DNA of 64,000 bases from Pestalotiopsis fici W106-1 (lineage: Eukaryota > Ascomycota > Sordariomycetes > Amphisphaeriales > Sporocadaceae): positions 3,608,942-3,672,941 of the forward strand of contig NW_006917095.1 of NCBI RefSeq assembly GCF_000516985.1, given 5' to 3'. Positions 34,801 to 46,937 of this stretch are shown here, piece after piece (position 1 is the stretch's first letter; the number at the start of each line of letters is the position of its first letter). Both the position numbers and the translations under genes were made by a program. Under the pieces are notes generated by a model, which searched no databases, had not been told where the DNA came from, and saw only the letters and a program-made list of their open reading frames with translations.

Positions 34801-37800
34801 GAACTGTCTTCATGGAAAGCATATCTCGGTTCAGCCTCTTTGACCAAATCATCCTACGGCGACACTCCCCCAATATGCTGTTCATCGAGAACGACCGACC
34901 TGACACTGCATTGTATTCAATGGAGAAGTTGACGCCCATCAACCTCATGAAAGGCACACCATGGCACCGCCTAGTCGTCTGCCAGGCACCAGGCAAGACA
35001 CTTCTCATGCTGGAAGTCAGTCAAGCCTTGTGCGATGTAAGCCAATATCACCCAAATGTGGACAGCGCTCTCTGTACTAACGAAGCGAATCTCTAGGCCT
35101 CGAGCATCACTATCCTCTTCAGTGAGCTTCAAGAGGTATACTTTGGTCACGCTCTGCCCAACACAACGGATGTACATTACCCAGAGTATCTGCAGTGTCT
35201 TAAAACCACGCCCGTCAGCACGGAATTCTGGCGAGAGCTGCTCCAAGGCATCCAAGAATGCCATTTCCCTAGCCTCATTTCCAAGTCGCTGGATACTAGA
35301 GCATATGAGCACACCTTTGTGGACTTGGGGGTCGCCCACGCAGATCTCGAAGCATTTGCTGAGAAATACAAGCTAGATATAGCCGCCGTTCTGAGGGTTG
35401 CATGGGCACTCGTCCTGCGAGCATATGTGGGCTCGGATTCGGCGTGCTTTGGCTACCGTACGTCTGGCCGCGACATACCTGTCGATAACCTCTCAGACGC
35501 TGTTGGCTGCTTTTCAACGGAAATGATCTGTCGCCTAGACGTGCACTCGTCGCAGTTCATAGCACAACTACTCCTCGACTCGGCAGAGATTCATCAAGAG
35601 GCCCTCCACCATCAGCATGTGTCGGTGAATAGCATCCACCACGCCCTTGAAACAAAAGGCCGCCGCTTGTTCAACACTTGCCTATCATTTGGGTACGAGT
35701 ATATTGCCGAGGAGCCTCCTGTTGGTGTCAAATTCCGGCACGTCCGGAATATGCAAGCCTCCGAGTACGACGTCAATATAGACGTCGTGTTCAAGAATGG
35801 CACCGTGGTCATTGATCTTGGACACCGCATCCTGACGTCAGAGCAAGCAAGTCATGTAGGCCACGCATTTGGGCGGGCAATTTCAGCCGTCATGGAGATT
35901 ACCGGTGGACAAGTCAAGGAAGTTGACCTTTTCAGCGATCATGACCACAGGCAGATCCTCGTATGGAACGGCCAACCAAAGATCTCGCCTCCAAAGGAAC
36001 ACGTGCATGAGCTCATTGCCAAGAATGCCATCGAGCACCCCGACATCCAGGCCATATGTGCTTGGGACGGGGGGTTCTCTTACGCCGAGCTCGACAAGAT
36101 GTCAATGATACTAGCCGGGGCGCTGAGCCAAGCTGGTGTCAAGCACCAGACACCCGTGCCCATCATCATGGACAAGTCCCGCTGGGTGGTTCCGGCAATG
36201 TTGGCTGTGCTGAACATTGGGGCCTGCATCGTGCCAGTCGATACGTCTCTGCCATCAATATTTTCCTGGGTCATCAAAAGCGTTGGCGCAAAAATCACGC
36301 TTGCATCCGAGAGCGTCAGGAAGCACCTCAAAGATGTCAACTGTGATATTGTCTTCATTAACGAAGAAACCATTGCATCTTTACCAGAAGAGCCAACCTT
36401 GGTGACCTCGGCGAGAACTGATGATGACGATGTTGCCTGCATTCTGTTCAACTCTGATGTGGTACAAACACGCCGAGGCATCACTTACAGCCACTCGGCC
36501 CTGGCAACGGCTTGTGTTGGGCAGGGGCCGGCCCTGAGAATCAATCCATCCAGTCGAGTTATGCACTACTCTTCACATAGTAGCGACATAGCCTTGGCTG
36601 AGATCTTCACGACCTTGACTAATGGCGCCTGCATATGCATTGGAAAATCTGTCAAAGCAAGCGATTTTGCGATTGCCGCCCAAAGGATGAATGTCAACTG
36701 GACATACCTGACTCCGACGCTGTCTCGCAGGCTGTCACCCGAGAGCATGCCTGACATGGCAATTGTGTGCTTTCGAACGCAACAGCTAGACGACGACGTG
36801 TACAGCCAATGGGCCGGCAAGGCCAAGATCATTCTGGCTTACGGTTCTGCCGAAGCCTGTGTACTGGGTCTTTCTGCTTCCGAAGTGCGCGATCCTTTCG
36901 CCGTCCGTGGAATTGGCAGCCCCTACTGTGGTAACTTCTGGGTGGTGAACCCCTCGGATAGCAACAAACTGATGCCTATTGGTGCTGTCGGCGAACTCGT
37001 CATCGCTGCGCCCACGTTGGCCGTAGGCCGAGACCTCGACGCCGGGCCAATTCAGCTGAACAGCAATAAGAAGAAGGCCAGCACTGCTCGCGATGGACGC
37101 TCGAACCGCCCAGGACGCTTACTGAAGACTGGCCACTACGTTCGCTATGTCGAACATGGCCAGCTTGAGCTGGTTTCGGCCCAAGCAGACAACGTCGACC
37201 TCGGAAGTGGCATTGTGAACACAGCCGAGATTGAACGCAAACTGCGCCGATGTCTTGGTCGCAGCATCGACGTGGCAGTTACCAAGATAGCCTTCAACTA
37301 CACTGACAGCGACTCAGCCCCAATAATTGCTGCCTTTGTAGAGCTTGACGACGAGCTGTACCATGGGGAGGACCTATCAAGACTCAAACCCCAGACAAAA
37401 GAGCGGCTGTACTTGGCCAAGCAAATGGCAGGTCTTTCTCTCAGGGGTGCCCTTCCGGACACATTGGTACCCGTGCGGCAGCTTCCACTGACACCCGCGT
37501 ACGAGGTCAGCCATCGGGAGCTTCAGAAGATGATCAGGGGCCTCTCCAAGACGCAACTGCTGGGCCTGGCTCAGGTACCCAACCCACAGGAGGTCAACTC
37601 AGCGGGCCTTGAGCCCCTGCCGCTGACAGCGACAGAGGAAAGGATGCGCTCGCTCTGGCAAGAGGTGCTTGGCTTGAACAACAATAGCCCCATTCGGCCA
37701 ACCGACGGCTTCATGAGCTTGGGAGGTGACCTTGACCTTGCTCATAACCTTGTGGTTGCATGCAGAGAACAGGACGTGGCCATATCCATCCTGGACGTGG

Positions 37801-40038
37801 TCCGCAACATGCCACTGGACGAGCTCTGCCGCGGTATCTCCATGCCCGACTCCCCCATCTACCACGCAGAACAGAGCAGGTACATGCAGCCAAGTCCTTC
37901 GAACGCGTTTGTGGACGACGCCATTGTCCCGCAGATTGGCGACCGCGATAGTATCGAGGATATTGCCGAAGCTTCAGCAACTCAGACCATGTTCTTGGAG
38001 GGTATGCTCAGCAGCCGGCCGGGAAATGTCAACTATTTTGTCATCAACGTCAATGGGCCGCTCGACTGGGGCAAGCTTGAGAATGCCTGCTACCTCTTGA
38101 CCATGGCCCACCCAATCCTCCGAACGGCCTTTGTCTCCCACAACCGCCAGCTATTCCAAACCGTCATTCGAACATACCATCCCGAATTCCAGCGATATCA
38201 GTCCAACAGCTGGAGACTCAGCGGGCTGGCAGCAAAGGTAATCAAGAGAGACCAAATAATGCCAGTCGACTTTCGCCAGCCGGCCACGAAGTTCTGGTAC
38301 ATTGATGCCTTGAAGCAATCTGTCTTGGTCATGAGGCTTTCTCGCGCGCAATACAATAATCTCACTTTGCCCACACTCATCTCGGATCTTTCCAGGTTTT
38401 ACGAGCAAGGCGATCTACCAACTCCCCGCTCAGGGTTCTGTGATGTTGTCAGAGCAACACAGCGCTCCTCCCTCAACAGCGCCCTAGACTATTGGAGGGT
38501 CTTGCTGGAAGGGTCCTCGATGACTGAAGTCATCAGCAAGTCGGGGCCAGATGTGCCAACGTCCAAGGCAGACTCAAAGACCTTGCAACAAGTCATTCCG
38601 ACAGGCTCTCTGAACAACTTGGGCATCCCCTTTGAGACAATCCTTAAGGGTGCCTGGTCAATTGTACTGTCAAACCTCTCGGGCTCTGAAGACGTCGTCT
38701 TTGGCGAGTCGAGATCAGGAACATTTCCTGGCCTGGCTGACGCTGTAGGCCCTCTTGGTGAGTCTCTGCTTATTTTCTTTTCCTACTTCCCCCCTTTAAT
38801 TTTCGACGATATTCCATCTGTCCGTCCGAGTGACTAATTGATTCGGTTAGGCAACATTATTCCAGTACGCACAACCATCCCGTCAGTTCCGACTTCGCCC
38901 CTTGATTATCTGAGGAACGTTCAAGTAGGTGGTCTTGACTCCCCCAATGACTTGAAGTATGCACATGGCTTATCGATTGACATAGAATCAACACATCACG
39001 AGCACGAGCATAGAGCATGAAAACATGCAGTGGTCAGACATTGTGAAGAAATGCACCAAATGGCCCGTTTGGGAGAAGTTCTCCACCGTGGTTGAACATG
39101 AGAACCACGGCGATCGCGACGACTTGATGAGCAACTTCAACATTGGGAGTGTGGCGTGCAGAATGAATTGCATCGAGTCCAACCACCAGAACACGGATAT
39201 ATTCGTACGGTCCACCAGGTCGGGATCGACGTATGCCAACATATCGCTCACTTTTTCGGAGAAGAAAATGCACCCCTTCTTTGTGCAAGAGGTTCTATCT
39301 ATGCTCTGCGCAACAATTTCTCTTCTCACGTCGGCTTTCATTATGGAGCCGATCTCGCTCAGAGGCCTCCATGACAATGGCAGCACTCCACGAATCCCGC
39401 TATCGGCACCGAAACGCGATGTGCAGTTTGCAGCGCCCGTGATTTCTGTCTCACCGGACCATGCGGGCGCGATACACGCAGTCATTTCATCTGGCTGGAA
39501 CGCCATCCTCGGAGCCCAGGGGGTGGCAGAGGACGTGCGCTCGGTTCCATTCTACCAATTTACATCATCCCTGGTTCCAGCAGCAGAGCTGGCTCGGTAC
39601 TACACGGACAGTATGCCACGGCTGAATTTGCCCGGCCTGGCGCATGCAAATTTTGCGCTCGAGGACATATTAGAAAACCCGACCATGATGAAGCAGTACG
39701 AGATGATAATCTCTAGGCAGCAAGTTCCACCGCAGTTGAGACGGAGCCAAAGTTTTGTGCACACGGTCCGGCGGCGGCTGACCGTGACGGGCGGACCTGG
39801 GCCTGCCTCGCCTGGCGCCAGCTCTTCGCCCATCAGGAAGACCAGAGGCGGCAGTGCCGGCAGCTCCATGGAATCAATGACTACGGGCAGTAGTCAGAGC
39901 GACGAGGAACACTATGATGAGGTACCAGAAATGGTGGCCCAGCCTCAGAGGAGGAAAACTGTGGCGAAACCGTTCGAGGTCAAAAAGCGATCTTCTGTAT
40001 TGTTCGGAAAGATGAAGCTATCTTCGACTGGTGCTTAA
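31824..40038 (+). CDS. NRPS-derived megaprotein with degenerate catalytic motifs (pseudo-NRPS)
   Basis: Exons 31824-35036, 35097-38757, 38851-38924 and 39016-40038 give 2,656 aa. Domain order: carrier-like (106-176); C-terminal adenylation subdomain only (240-355, keeps NGK at 336-338); carrier-like (375-445); epimerization type (455-900, HHLVTDL with H595/H596/D600); condensation (930-1350); adenylation (1360-1895); carrier-like (1915-1985); condensation (2025-2450); carrier-like (2455-2530); Ser/basic tail. The phosphopantetheine Ser of GGDS is Lys139, Gln407, Leu1950 and, in the last and weakest domain, Leu2502. Condensation motifs HHxxxDG read SQALCDA and SRAQYNN. In the adenylation domain A3 lacks its glycines, TGD is TGH, and the A10 Lys is missing (TPAYEVSHREL). 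By family knowledge such domains cannot load or join amino acids. Yet the frame has no stop, so the protein seems retained for another role. The start ATG has G at -3. Confidence 0.95.
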
Positions 40039-40854
40039 AAACATGGGAGACATTCTTTCTTTTACTTCTTTTCAAGGCGGTCTCCTTGATCATTATTATT
40101 ATTGTTTTCTTCTGCTCCGTATTTTTTTTATTCCCACTCCAAAATCTGTTTTATTCAAGCTTGGAACGGAGGAGGGCTATGCCAGTCAACGAAAATACAA
40201 TGCCATAAGTATTCTGTATCATGTAGTAGATACCCACCAGTCAGATATTTTGTCATAGAATTTATCACTTACATCATATATTGCAATGAGATAAACGTTG
40301 TCTGAACTCGTGTTGGTATTCCTTGATCAAAGTAATGAGTTACAAAGGTTGCTTGATAAAAGGGTTTGGCCAGATGTGCGTAATCTACATACACACATGT
40401 GCCCACGTCTTGTTTCGTCTCGGCGGTTTTGTCCATTTCTGGAGGGAGGGGGGACCCACGAACCGTCCAACCTCGTTTTTGGAGTGTAGGTACGTGTAGA
40501 AGATTTACTTGCTCTGGCCATGGGGTTTGACTAGGCTTTCCGCTATGGCCAAAGCCGGCTTCTCGATTCGGGCTGACGTTTTGGCGAGTAAAACCGCGGA
40601 GCCTTCCGTCTTCTTCATCTAGGTAGGTAGTTTTGCGATCAGACGAGTCGAATGACATCGTCGTGACCCTCACTGAGCCGTCGGTGGAGATATTTTCAAC
40701 GCCTGTCACGGTAGACTGGACGCAATGTTCTGTACCTACCTATGTATGTATGATACCTGTTATTGGACATGGTTGGGGGCGCCCCCCTACATTAAAAATT
40801 GGAGAGAGAACAAACGGAAGTATGTAGATATTTATCGTCACCTCCGCTTTTCCT

Positions 40855-40954
40855 NNNNNNNNNNNNNNNNNNNNNNNNNNNNNNNNNNNNNNNNNNNNNN
40901 NNNNNNNNNNNNNNNNNNNNNNNNNNNNNNNNNNNNNNNNNNNNNNNNNNNNNN
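40855..40954. other. Assembly gap (100 N)
   Basis: Exactly 100 N, the usual placeholder for a gap of unknown length. The true distance between the NRPS-type gene and the transporter, and any gene in the gap, cannot be known from this window. Frames spanning the N run are artefacts. Confidence 0.99.
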
Positions 40955-41263
40955 ACCGCTTTGTCTCCCCGCCCCCGATCCCCCGCCTCGCGTCCCTCTT
41001 CCCCGGACCCGAGGGATCGACATTCCCCGCGACTAATGTGTTGGCTAGTGAGACGACGAGTTGACTAAAATTGTACCTATCGACGTACGATGTTGCCCCC
41101 GGTCTAGGATTTCATGAACGGGGTGTCATCATCTACTCCATAAGCCAGCCAGTTAGTCTTCTTCTTGTCGTTGCATCAAATTCATTATCTGGATTCGTCG
41201 CGTCCCCTTTTCTTGTCTTGACATACGCAATCCAACCTACCTTTATACACTTGAGCCTCAATT

Positions 41264-41284
41264 CTTTTTTTTTTTTTTTTTTTT
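41264..41284. repeat. Poly-T tract
   Basis: About 21 T in the leader region of the MFS gene, 140 bases before its ATG. It is probably part of the pyrimidine-rich promoter or leader common in fungi. Confidence 0.85.
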
Positions 41285-41423
41285 GGAGACCTTCACTGCC
41301 CAGGCCGGCAGGTCAGCAGGACAGACAGCCGAGCAAATAGATAAGCTTGTTTCTGCTGTTTCTCCTTCTTCACACAAAATACGGACAAACCTTGGGCTTT
41401 CCTCGACAGAATCTCATGTCAAG

Positions 41424-43628
41424 ATGTCTGCCACTCACGATGCGGCGGGCGTCGACAAGGCCGAGGCAATCGGCCTCGAGCACAAGGCTAGTGTGGCTAA
41501 CGGGACCGCCACTGCGCTGCAACAGCAGTTTGCAAGTTCGGCACCAGAGTATCATCACGATATGACCAAGAGGCTCCTACGAAAGGTGGATTTCCATCTT
41601 CTGCCTTTTCTGATTCTCATGTACGTCAAGGGCAGAGAGAGATTGTCGCATCATTTTTCAAAGCGTGCCACGGTCTCGCGACGAGATACTTTGTCTGCGC
41701 TGTTTGTCTGGTGTCCTTAGAGATTTTAGACGACAAGATATCCGCACATATTCTAGAAAGCTGGTACATGGTACTGATATATACGATTATAGGTATCTAT
41801 TAAACTTCTTGGATCGAAAGTGAGCCCATTCCAGATGCCCATATGCGTCGCCACATGTGTGCGACACTATGAAGATTGTGCTAAATCAGATATTGTGGTC
41901 AGCAATCTGTCACAAGCAAGACTTGGCACATTGGAAGCTGAACTCGGTACGCCATCAAACCAACAAAGATGGGCAACAGGCTTAGACGTAATGTTTACAC
42001 GCTCTAGGTATGACCGGCACCGACTTTAACCTGGCGACCAGTATTCTCTTCGTTGGCTATCTATTGATGCAACTGCCATCAAATCTCATCATTACGCGGG
42101 TGCGGCCATCCTTATACTTAGGAAGCGTCATGACCATCTGGTAAGTCTACATGGTCCAGCCAACGTGTCGCTCCTCCCACGGTGATGAAGATCGCTCACA
42201 AAACCATGGGGAAAACACAGGGGAACTATTTCGGCATCACAAGCCGCGACGCACTCATTTGGTGCTCTCATTGCCTGTCGCTTCTTTCTTGGATTCGCTG
42301 AGGCGCCCTTCTTTCCTGGCGCCATCTTCCTCATGTCTTCCTGGTATACTCGCGCCGAACTGGCACATCGGATCGCCTGGTTCTATGCAGGCTCTTCGCT
42401 AGCCAACGCTTTTGGTGGCCTCCTCGGAGCCGGCGTATTGGGGAATTTGAGCGGAGCCCACGGGATCTCTGGATGGTAAACCAAAGACTCACCTTGGTCA
42501 CACGCGACCCTTGATGCTTCTGAAAATGCTGATGCGTTCTGACAGGAGGTGGCTCTTCATCATAGAGGGCGTCATCACAATCGGCGTGGCCATTACAGCG
42601 GCCTTTATCCTGCCCGACTATCCGGCAACAACAAAGTGGCTCTCGGAAGAGGAAAAGGCATATGCGCAATGGCGACTCGTTGATGATGTCGGAGAGGCCG
42701 ACGAGGGTGGCGCGGCGTCTGTCAAGGAGGGTGTCATGCTGGCTCTCAAGGACCCACGACTATATCTCTTCACCCTTCTCCAGCACATCAGCTTGCTCTC
42801 ACAGTCCTTTCAGTACTTTTTCCCGACAATTGTCAAGACACTCGGGTATGGAAACATTGAGACACTCTTGATCACGGCGCCGGTGTGGATTGGGACTTTT
42901 CTCGTGTCGCTCGTGGTGACGTATACGTCTGGAAAGTATCACGACAGAAGCATACATATTATATGCCTAATGTTCATATCGGTCATTGGTAACATTATTG
43001 TTGTCTCGTCGCTCAATACTGGTAAGTTGAGTCCCATTGCCTGCTGCGTCCGACAAACGCGGGAGAAGCTAAAGCAACCCTTATGACAGCGGCACGCTTT
43101 TTTGCAATGTTTCTCATGCCAATGGGCGCAGTCTCGGCCTATCAAATCATCGTGGCCTGGGTATCCAACAGCTTTCCCCGGCCCCTGGTCAAAAGGTCGG
43201 CTTGCATATCGATTGCCAATATGATTGGAAATTGTGCCAACATCTATGGATCGTACAGTAAGAGGAATATCTCACGCAATCCCTTGTTATGCATATATCA
43301 CCCAAACAACACCTAACCAAATATCTTCTACTTCTGTAGTGTATCCTTCCTCTGATGGTCCAAGATACCTTGCTGGTGGTAGCGCAACGGCTGCAGTTGC
43401 CCTTGTTGTGAGTGCTGGCTGGTCCCTGAAGGCAACTGACCTCGTTTGATCTCACAAAACTCGCAGGTGGCCATCATGGCTTTTGGTGTGCGCCTCGTAC
43501 TACAGCGAGATAACAAGAAGCTCGCTGCTCGTGAGCAGGCTGCGCGGGAAGCGGAGGAAGCAGAGGAAGCAGGGCCAAGGGAGGCGGCCTTTGAGAGCAG
43601 GGTCAATGGGTTTAGATATGTCCTTTAG
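41424..43628 (+). CDS. MFS transporter, allantoate permease (Dal5) type
   Basis: Nine exons: 41424-41620, 41793-41819, 41903-41946, 42008-42140, 42221-42475, 42546-43021, 43090-43257, 43340-43407, 43467-43628. They give 509 aa. The join across two tiny exons (27 and 44 nt) restores FLDRNNLSQARLGTLEAELG, the TM1/loop motif typical of the anion:cation symporter (Dal5/Tna1) family. Later motifs include RFFLGFAEAPFFPGAIF and an internal TKWLSEEE before TM7. About twelve hydrophobic segments are expected at the plasma membrane. Substrates of the family are small organic anions such as allantoate, ureidosuccinate or nicotinate. The C-terminus is an Ala/Glu-rich helix. All phases agree, so the gene looks intact despite its many introns. 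Start ATG has A at -3. Confidence 0.93.
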
Positions 43629-44180
43629 TTGGTTTTAGAAAACACCTGGATGGATACTCAGGTAAACTCTGGGAGCAAGCTGGAGCAAACCAGCTATAAA
43701 ACACGCCATACGTCGCGTTTGCATTGGAGGAGTCGAACTTTATATTTCTAGTTCGACTATACATCTCACAAAAGAGTGTTTTGACGTGGGTCCAAATGAC
43801 CATATGACAAATCAAAGCAGCCTGGTCGCATGGAGTCGGCCTATGTCAGAGATACACATCCGACCCTCTTACGTCTAATAGATTATGGAGCCATAACATG
43901 AACATGACATGTTATAAATTGCATCATTATCGTGCAATGTGCAGTCATACTGGTAGATAATGCGGGCGCCACTTGTAATCACGTGCTAGCGATGGTGAAA
44001 TAGTGATATGGGATTGCGACTTTTGTCTAACCTAGCTGCCTTCCCCGCCGTGAGCCGTGGATGAATCTCGAAGCAAGCTCAAGTGAGTGAGGTTCCTGTT
44101 TCTTGATAATTTCTCTGGTCTTTTTTTGTATTGTTCTTACCTTGGTATGATGCAAGGTGAAACAGTGGATGTTATAGATA
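43629..44180. promoter_or_regulatory. FMO upstream region with an 8-bp inverted repeat
   Basis: 552 bases between two plus-strand genes. The perfect arms ATAACATG (43893-43900) and CATGTTAT (43908-43915) with a 7-base spacer lie about 270 bases before the monooxygenase ATG. This could be a dimeric regulator site, but no known consensus is claimed. No coding frame is supported. Confidence 0.45.
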
Positions 44181-45948
44181 ATGCCACAAGAGTCGAGAAT
44201 CAAATCCGTCGCCATTGTAGGCGGCGGCGCGGCTGGTGAGTCTGGGTGGCTTCTGTTGACTTTTTACAAATGTCCACTTCCTATTAACAAAACGGAAAAA
44301 GGTGCGGTAACGGCCGCGGCTCTCAAAGCCGAAAACTACTTTGACAAAATTACCGTTTTCGAGCGGAGGGAGAAAGCTGGCGGGACCTGGTAAAGACCAT
44401 GATTGTTTGAGAGTAATAAGACCAGTCACATCTAATGAAATCAGGATCTATGATGCAGACCCTCAGCCTCCGTTGGCTGTCCATCCTGGCGCTCTTCCAG
44501 TCGAGATTGACCCGCCCCTGGAGGTTCCCAGCCAGCTCCCAGCTGTTTTGTCTCCATCAAAGCAGGAACGATATTCAAAAACACCAGTCTATGATTCGTT
44601 AACGTGAGATTGTGCCTCTTGAAAACGCTTCAAGTATCCCACTAAATGTACCTAGTACCAATGTGCCCGATATTGCCATGAGCTTCTCTGATGCCAAATT
44701 TGCCTACGGACCATTTGCACCCCACTATGTCCCCCGTCAATATATTGAAAATTACTTTGCGACCCATGGCATTGACAGGAACCTGGTACTAAACACGACA
44801 GTCGAGGACGTGTCGAAACTCAGTTCTTCCAACTCGGACCACGCTCAAGATAAGTGGAAGTTGACGCTGCGAAAATATGACACGGCTAGACACGTTGATA
44901 TCTGGTGGGAGGAGACATTCGATGCTGTCATCTTGGCCAATGGACACTATTCTGTCCCTTATGTATGTGGTTCTCCTCTAGCCTTGCTTCTACTGTGTAT
45001 TGCCTCATCCCCGCTGACTTGGTGGCGTTCAAGGTTCCGCAAGTCAATGGATTGGAACAATTCATGGACAAGTTTCCCGGGCGGGTAGTGCATTCCAAGT
45101 ACTATCGATCTCCAACAGTCTTTACCGATCAAAAGGTTTTGGTTATTGGCAATTCGGCATCCGGTCATGACATAACCTTTGAGCTCCTCAAAAGCGCCCA
45201 ACTCCCAGTGTATCAGTCAAGGCGATCCAAGTCTAGATGGGACGGCAAAGAGCCTCCACCGGGCATTGCCTGGAAACCAATCATCACGGAATATCGGCAG
45301 GACGGTCGCATTATATTCCAGGACGGTACACACCTGGAAGATCTTGATAGGATCATCTACTGCACTGGGTACAAGCCATCATTTCCCTTTTGGAACAGCA
45401 AAGCCAACGGCCGCCCGTTGTGGGATTATCAAGCGGAAAAATTGATAAACACCTACTGGCACACCTTTTTCCAAGACTTCAAGACACTTGCCATTGTTGG
45501 TGTACCGCGAGTACTGAGCTTTCGAAGTTGGGAATACCAAGCCATTGCTTTAGCCAGGCTTTTCTCAGACCGAAATGCTGCGCAATTACCTTCTATCGAG
45601 GAGCAGAAGAAATGGGAGCTTGATAGAGAAAATGAGACCACGAGGGAACGGAGACCATTTCATGGCATAAATTGGGATCAGGGAGAGACGCAAGAGTGGC
45701 TGAATGGGCTATTTCAGATCGCCGGGCTTGGGACGCTCGAGGGAGATGGAAGAATCCCACCAGTGCTGAGCAAAGAGCTCATATGGGCCTTGGAACACAT
45801 CAAGAAGTATCCGGAGCCGGAGCCGGAGCTAGAAGCAGAAGCAGAAGCGGGCGACGACGTCGATTTGCCCCAGCAAGTACGACATGAAGACAGCTCAGGC
45901 TGGGTTTTTGTTCCAGAGACTTGCAAAGATACGCTTGCGTTTATATAA
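44181..45948 (+). CDS. Flavin-containing monooxygenase (FAD/NADPH, FMO family)
   Basis: Five exons: 44181-44235, 44302-44389, 44445-44603, 44656-44962, 45034-45948. They give 507 aa. The FAD-binding glycine motif VGGGAAG is at residues 13-19 and is completed by exon 2. EKAGGTW follows at the end of exon 2. The FMO fingerprint FxGxxxHxxxY is at F217-Y227 (FPGRVVHSKYY). The NADPH motif GNSASG is at 242-247. The family inserts oxygen at soft nucleophiles (N, S) or performs Baeyer-Villiger-type steps. The fingerprint favours the N/S-oxygenating FMO class. The C-terminus carries Glu-Pro and Glu-Ala repeats from GAG/CCG and GCA/GAA triplets. No membrane anchor is obvious. It lies downstream of the transporter on the same strand. 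Substrate unknown. Confidence 0.93.
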
Positions 45949-46080
45949 AGATAGATAGGAGGTATCCAAGAACGCGGCGTAGCTGAGCGACGACGGTGCT
46001 GATTTGGATAGATTGTGGTCATGTCTCCCTGACTATGTGCTGACAATCCCGTGCATGGCGAAGAGGAATCTCGTGGTTAA

Positions 46081-46497
46081 TCATGTCTTGGTCTGTGGCT
46101 TTCTTTGATAGTATGACTGCCGAACATGTCTTCTTGCCGTGATTACCGCATCAGTTGAATACTGCAACGGCCGTGGCTCATCACTCCTCATTCCTCTTCT
46201 CACGTAACTCATCAGTGCTTCCTGTTTTGCCTCTATCGTTCTCAGATCTGCTGCCCAGTAAGCAAGGCCTTTGGCACTTTCCGTCTTCTCGCATTCTGGG
46301 CACCCATGGACGATGGCCTCCCCCTCATTCTGCACTATGCGGCAACCACTTCCGATTCGCTCTGCTTCTCCTTCTTTGTTTTGTTCTCCCGAAGACTGCT
46401 CTGCCATCCGACAGGGAAATGTCACGGGCAAAGTCTCTGCTGCTAGTGATGCTCTGCAGATGACGCAGCGATGGGTATAGGCGAACCGCCAGCACAT
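46081..46497 (-). CDS. Hypothetical small Cys-containing protein
   Basis: A 138-codon frame starting at an ATG in good context (ACCATG). The product begins MCWRFAYTHRCVICRASL and later has HGCPEC, so two CxxC pairs could bind a metal. The rest is a charged helix (EAKQEALMSYVRRGM). I do not recognise a family. The opposite strand has frames of similar length, and no homology was checked. It would converge with the monooxygenase and be divergent from the next plus-strand gene. It may be a real small gene or chance. Confidence 0.42.
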   Translation of the reverse strand: MCWRFAYTHRCVICRASLAAETLPVTFPCRMAEQSSGEQNKEGEAERIGSGCRIVQNEGEAIVHGCPECEKTESAKGLAYWAADLRTIEAKQEALMSYVRRGMRSDEPRPLQYSTDAVITARRHVRQSYYQRKPQTKT

Positions 46498-46937
46498 GGT
46501 AAGTTGGTGCGAGTTATCTGATCAGCTAGTAGTTGGAGGGTGTCTGGAATCCAATAAAGGTGGGATAACTAAGCTGTATTTGACTTGGCATTTGTCGCGA
46601 AACAAGACCCAAGGAAATATTGGGCAGTGAGCATGATGGCAGCGTATCTCTGACCCCTTAAGAGGGTACTTCTACCTTACATAAGTGAGAGCAGTAGCGG
46701 AAAGACAGATGCTCTGCTTGCCACTCTAGAAGGATGCGCGCCCATGGAGGCATAGATGCAGTCTTTGTTCTTTGAACTCTGACTAGCCAACTCCTTTGTC
46801 ACCGGGGCTTTGACAGCATTGCTCCTTTGAGCCAGCCTCACTCAACCAACACGTTTGACATGTGCCACAGTTTCAAATGATATTCATGGGGTACCCACTC
46901 AGACAGTCCGAGGCTTGACTTGAAATGCTCACACAAG
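46498..46937. other. Intergenic, possibly divergent promoters
   Basis: 440 bases between the putative minus-strand small gene and the following plus-strand gene. No specific signal was identified. Confidence 0.5.

Larger units (their letters stand above)
40039..41423. other. Spacer with assembly gap; MFS gene promoter
   Basis: Follows the NRPS-type gene and leads into the transporter. It contains an NRPS 3' flank rich in T, a TAGGTA array at 40619-40630, the N run, and a long T tract just upstream of the transporter start. No gene is supported, but sequence is missing here. Confidence 0.65.
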
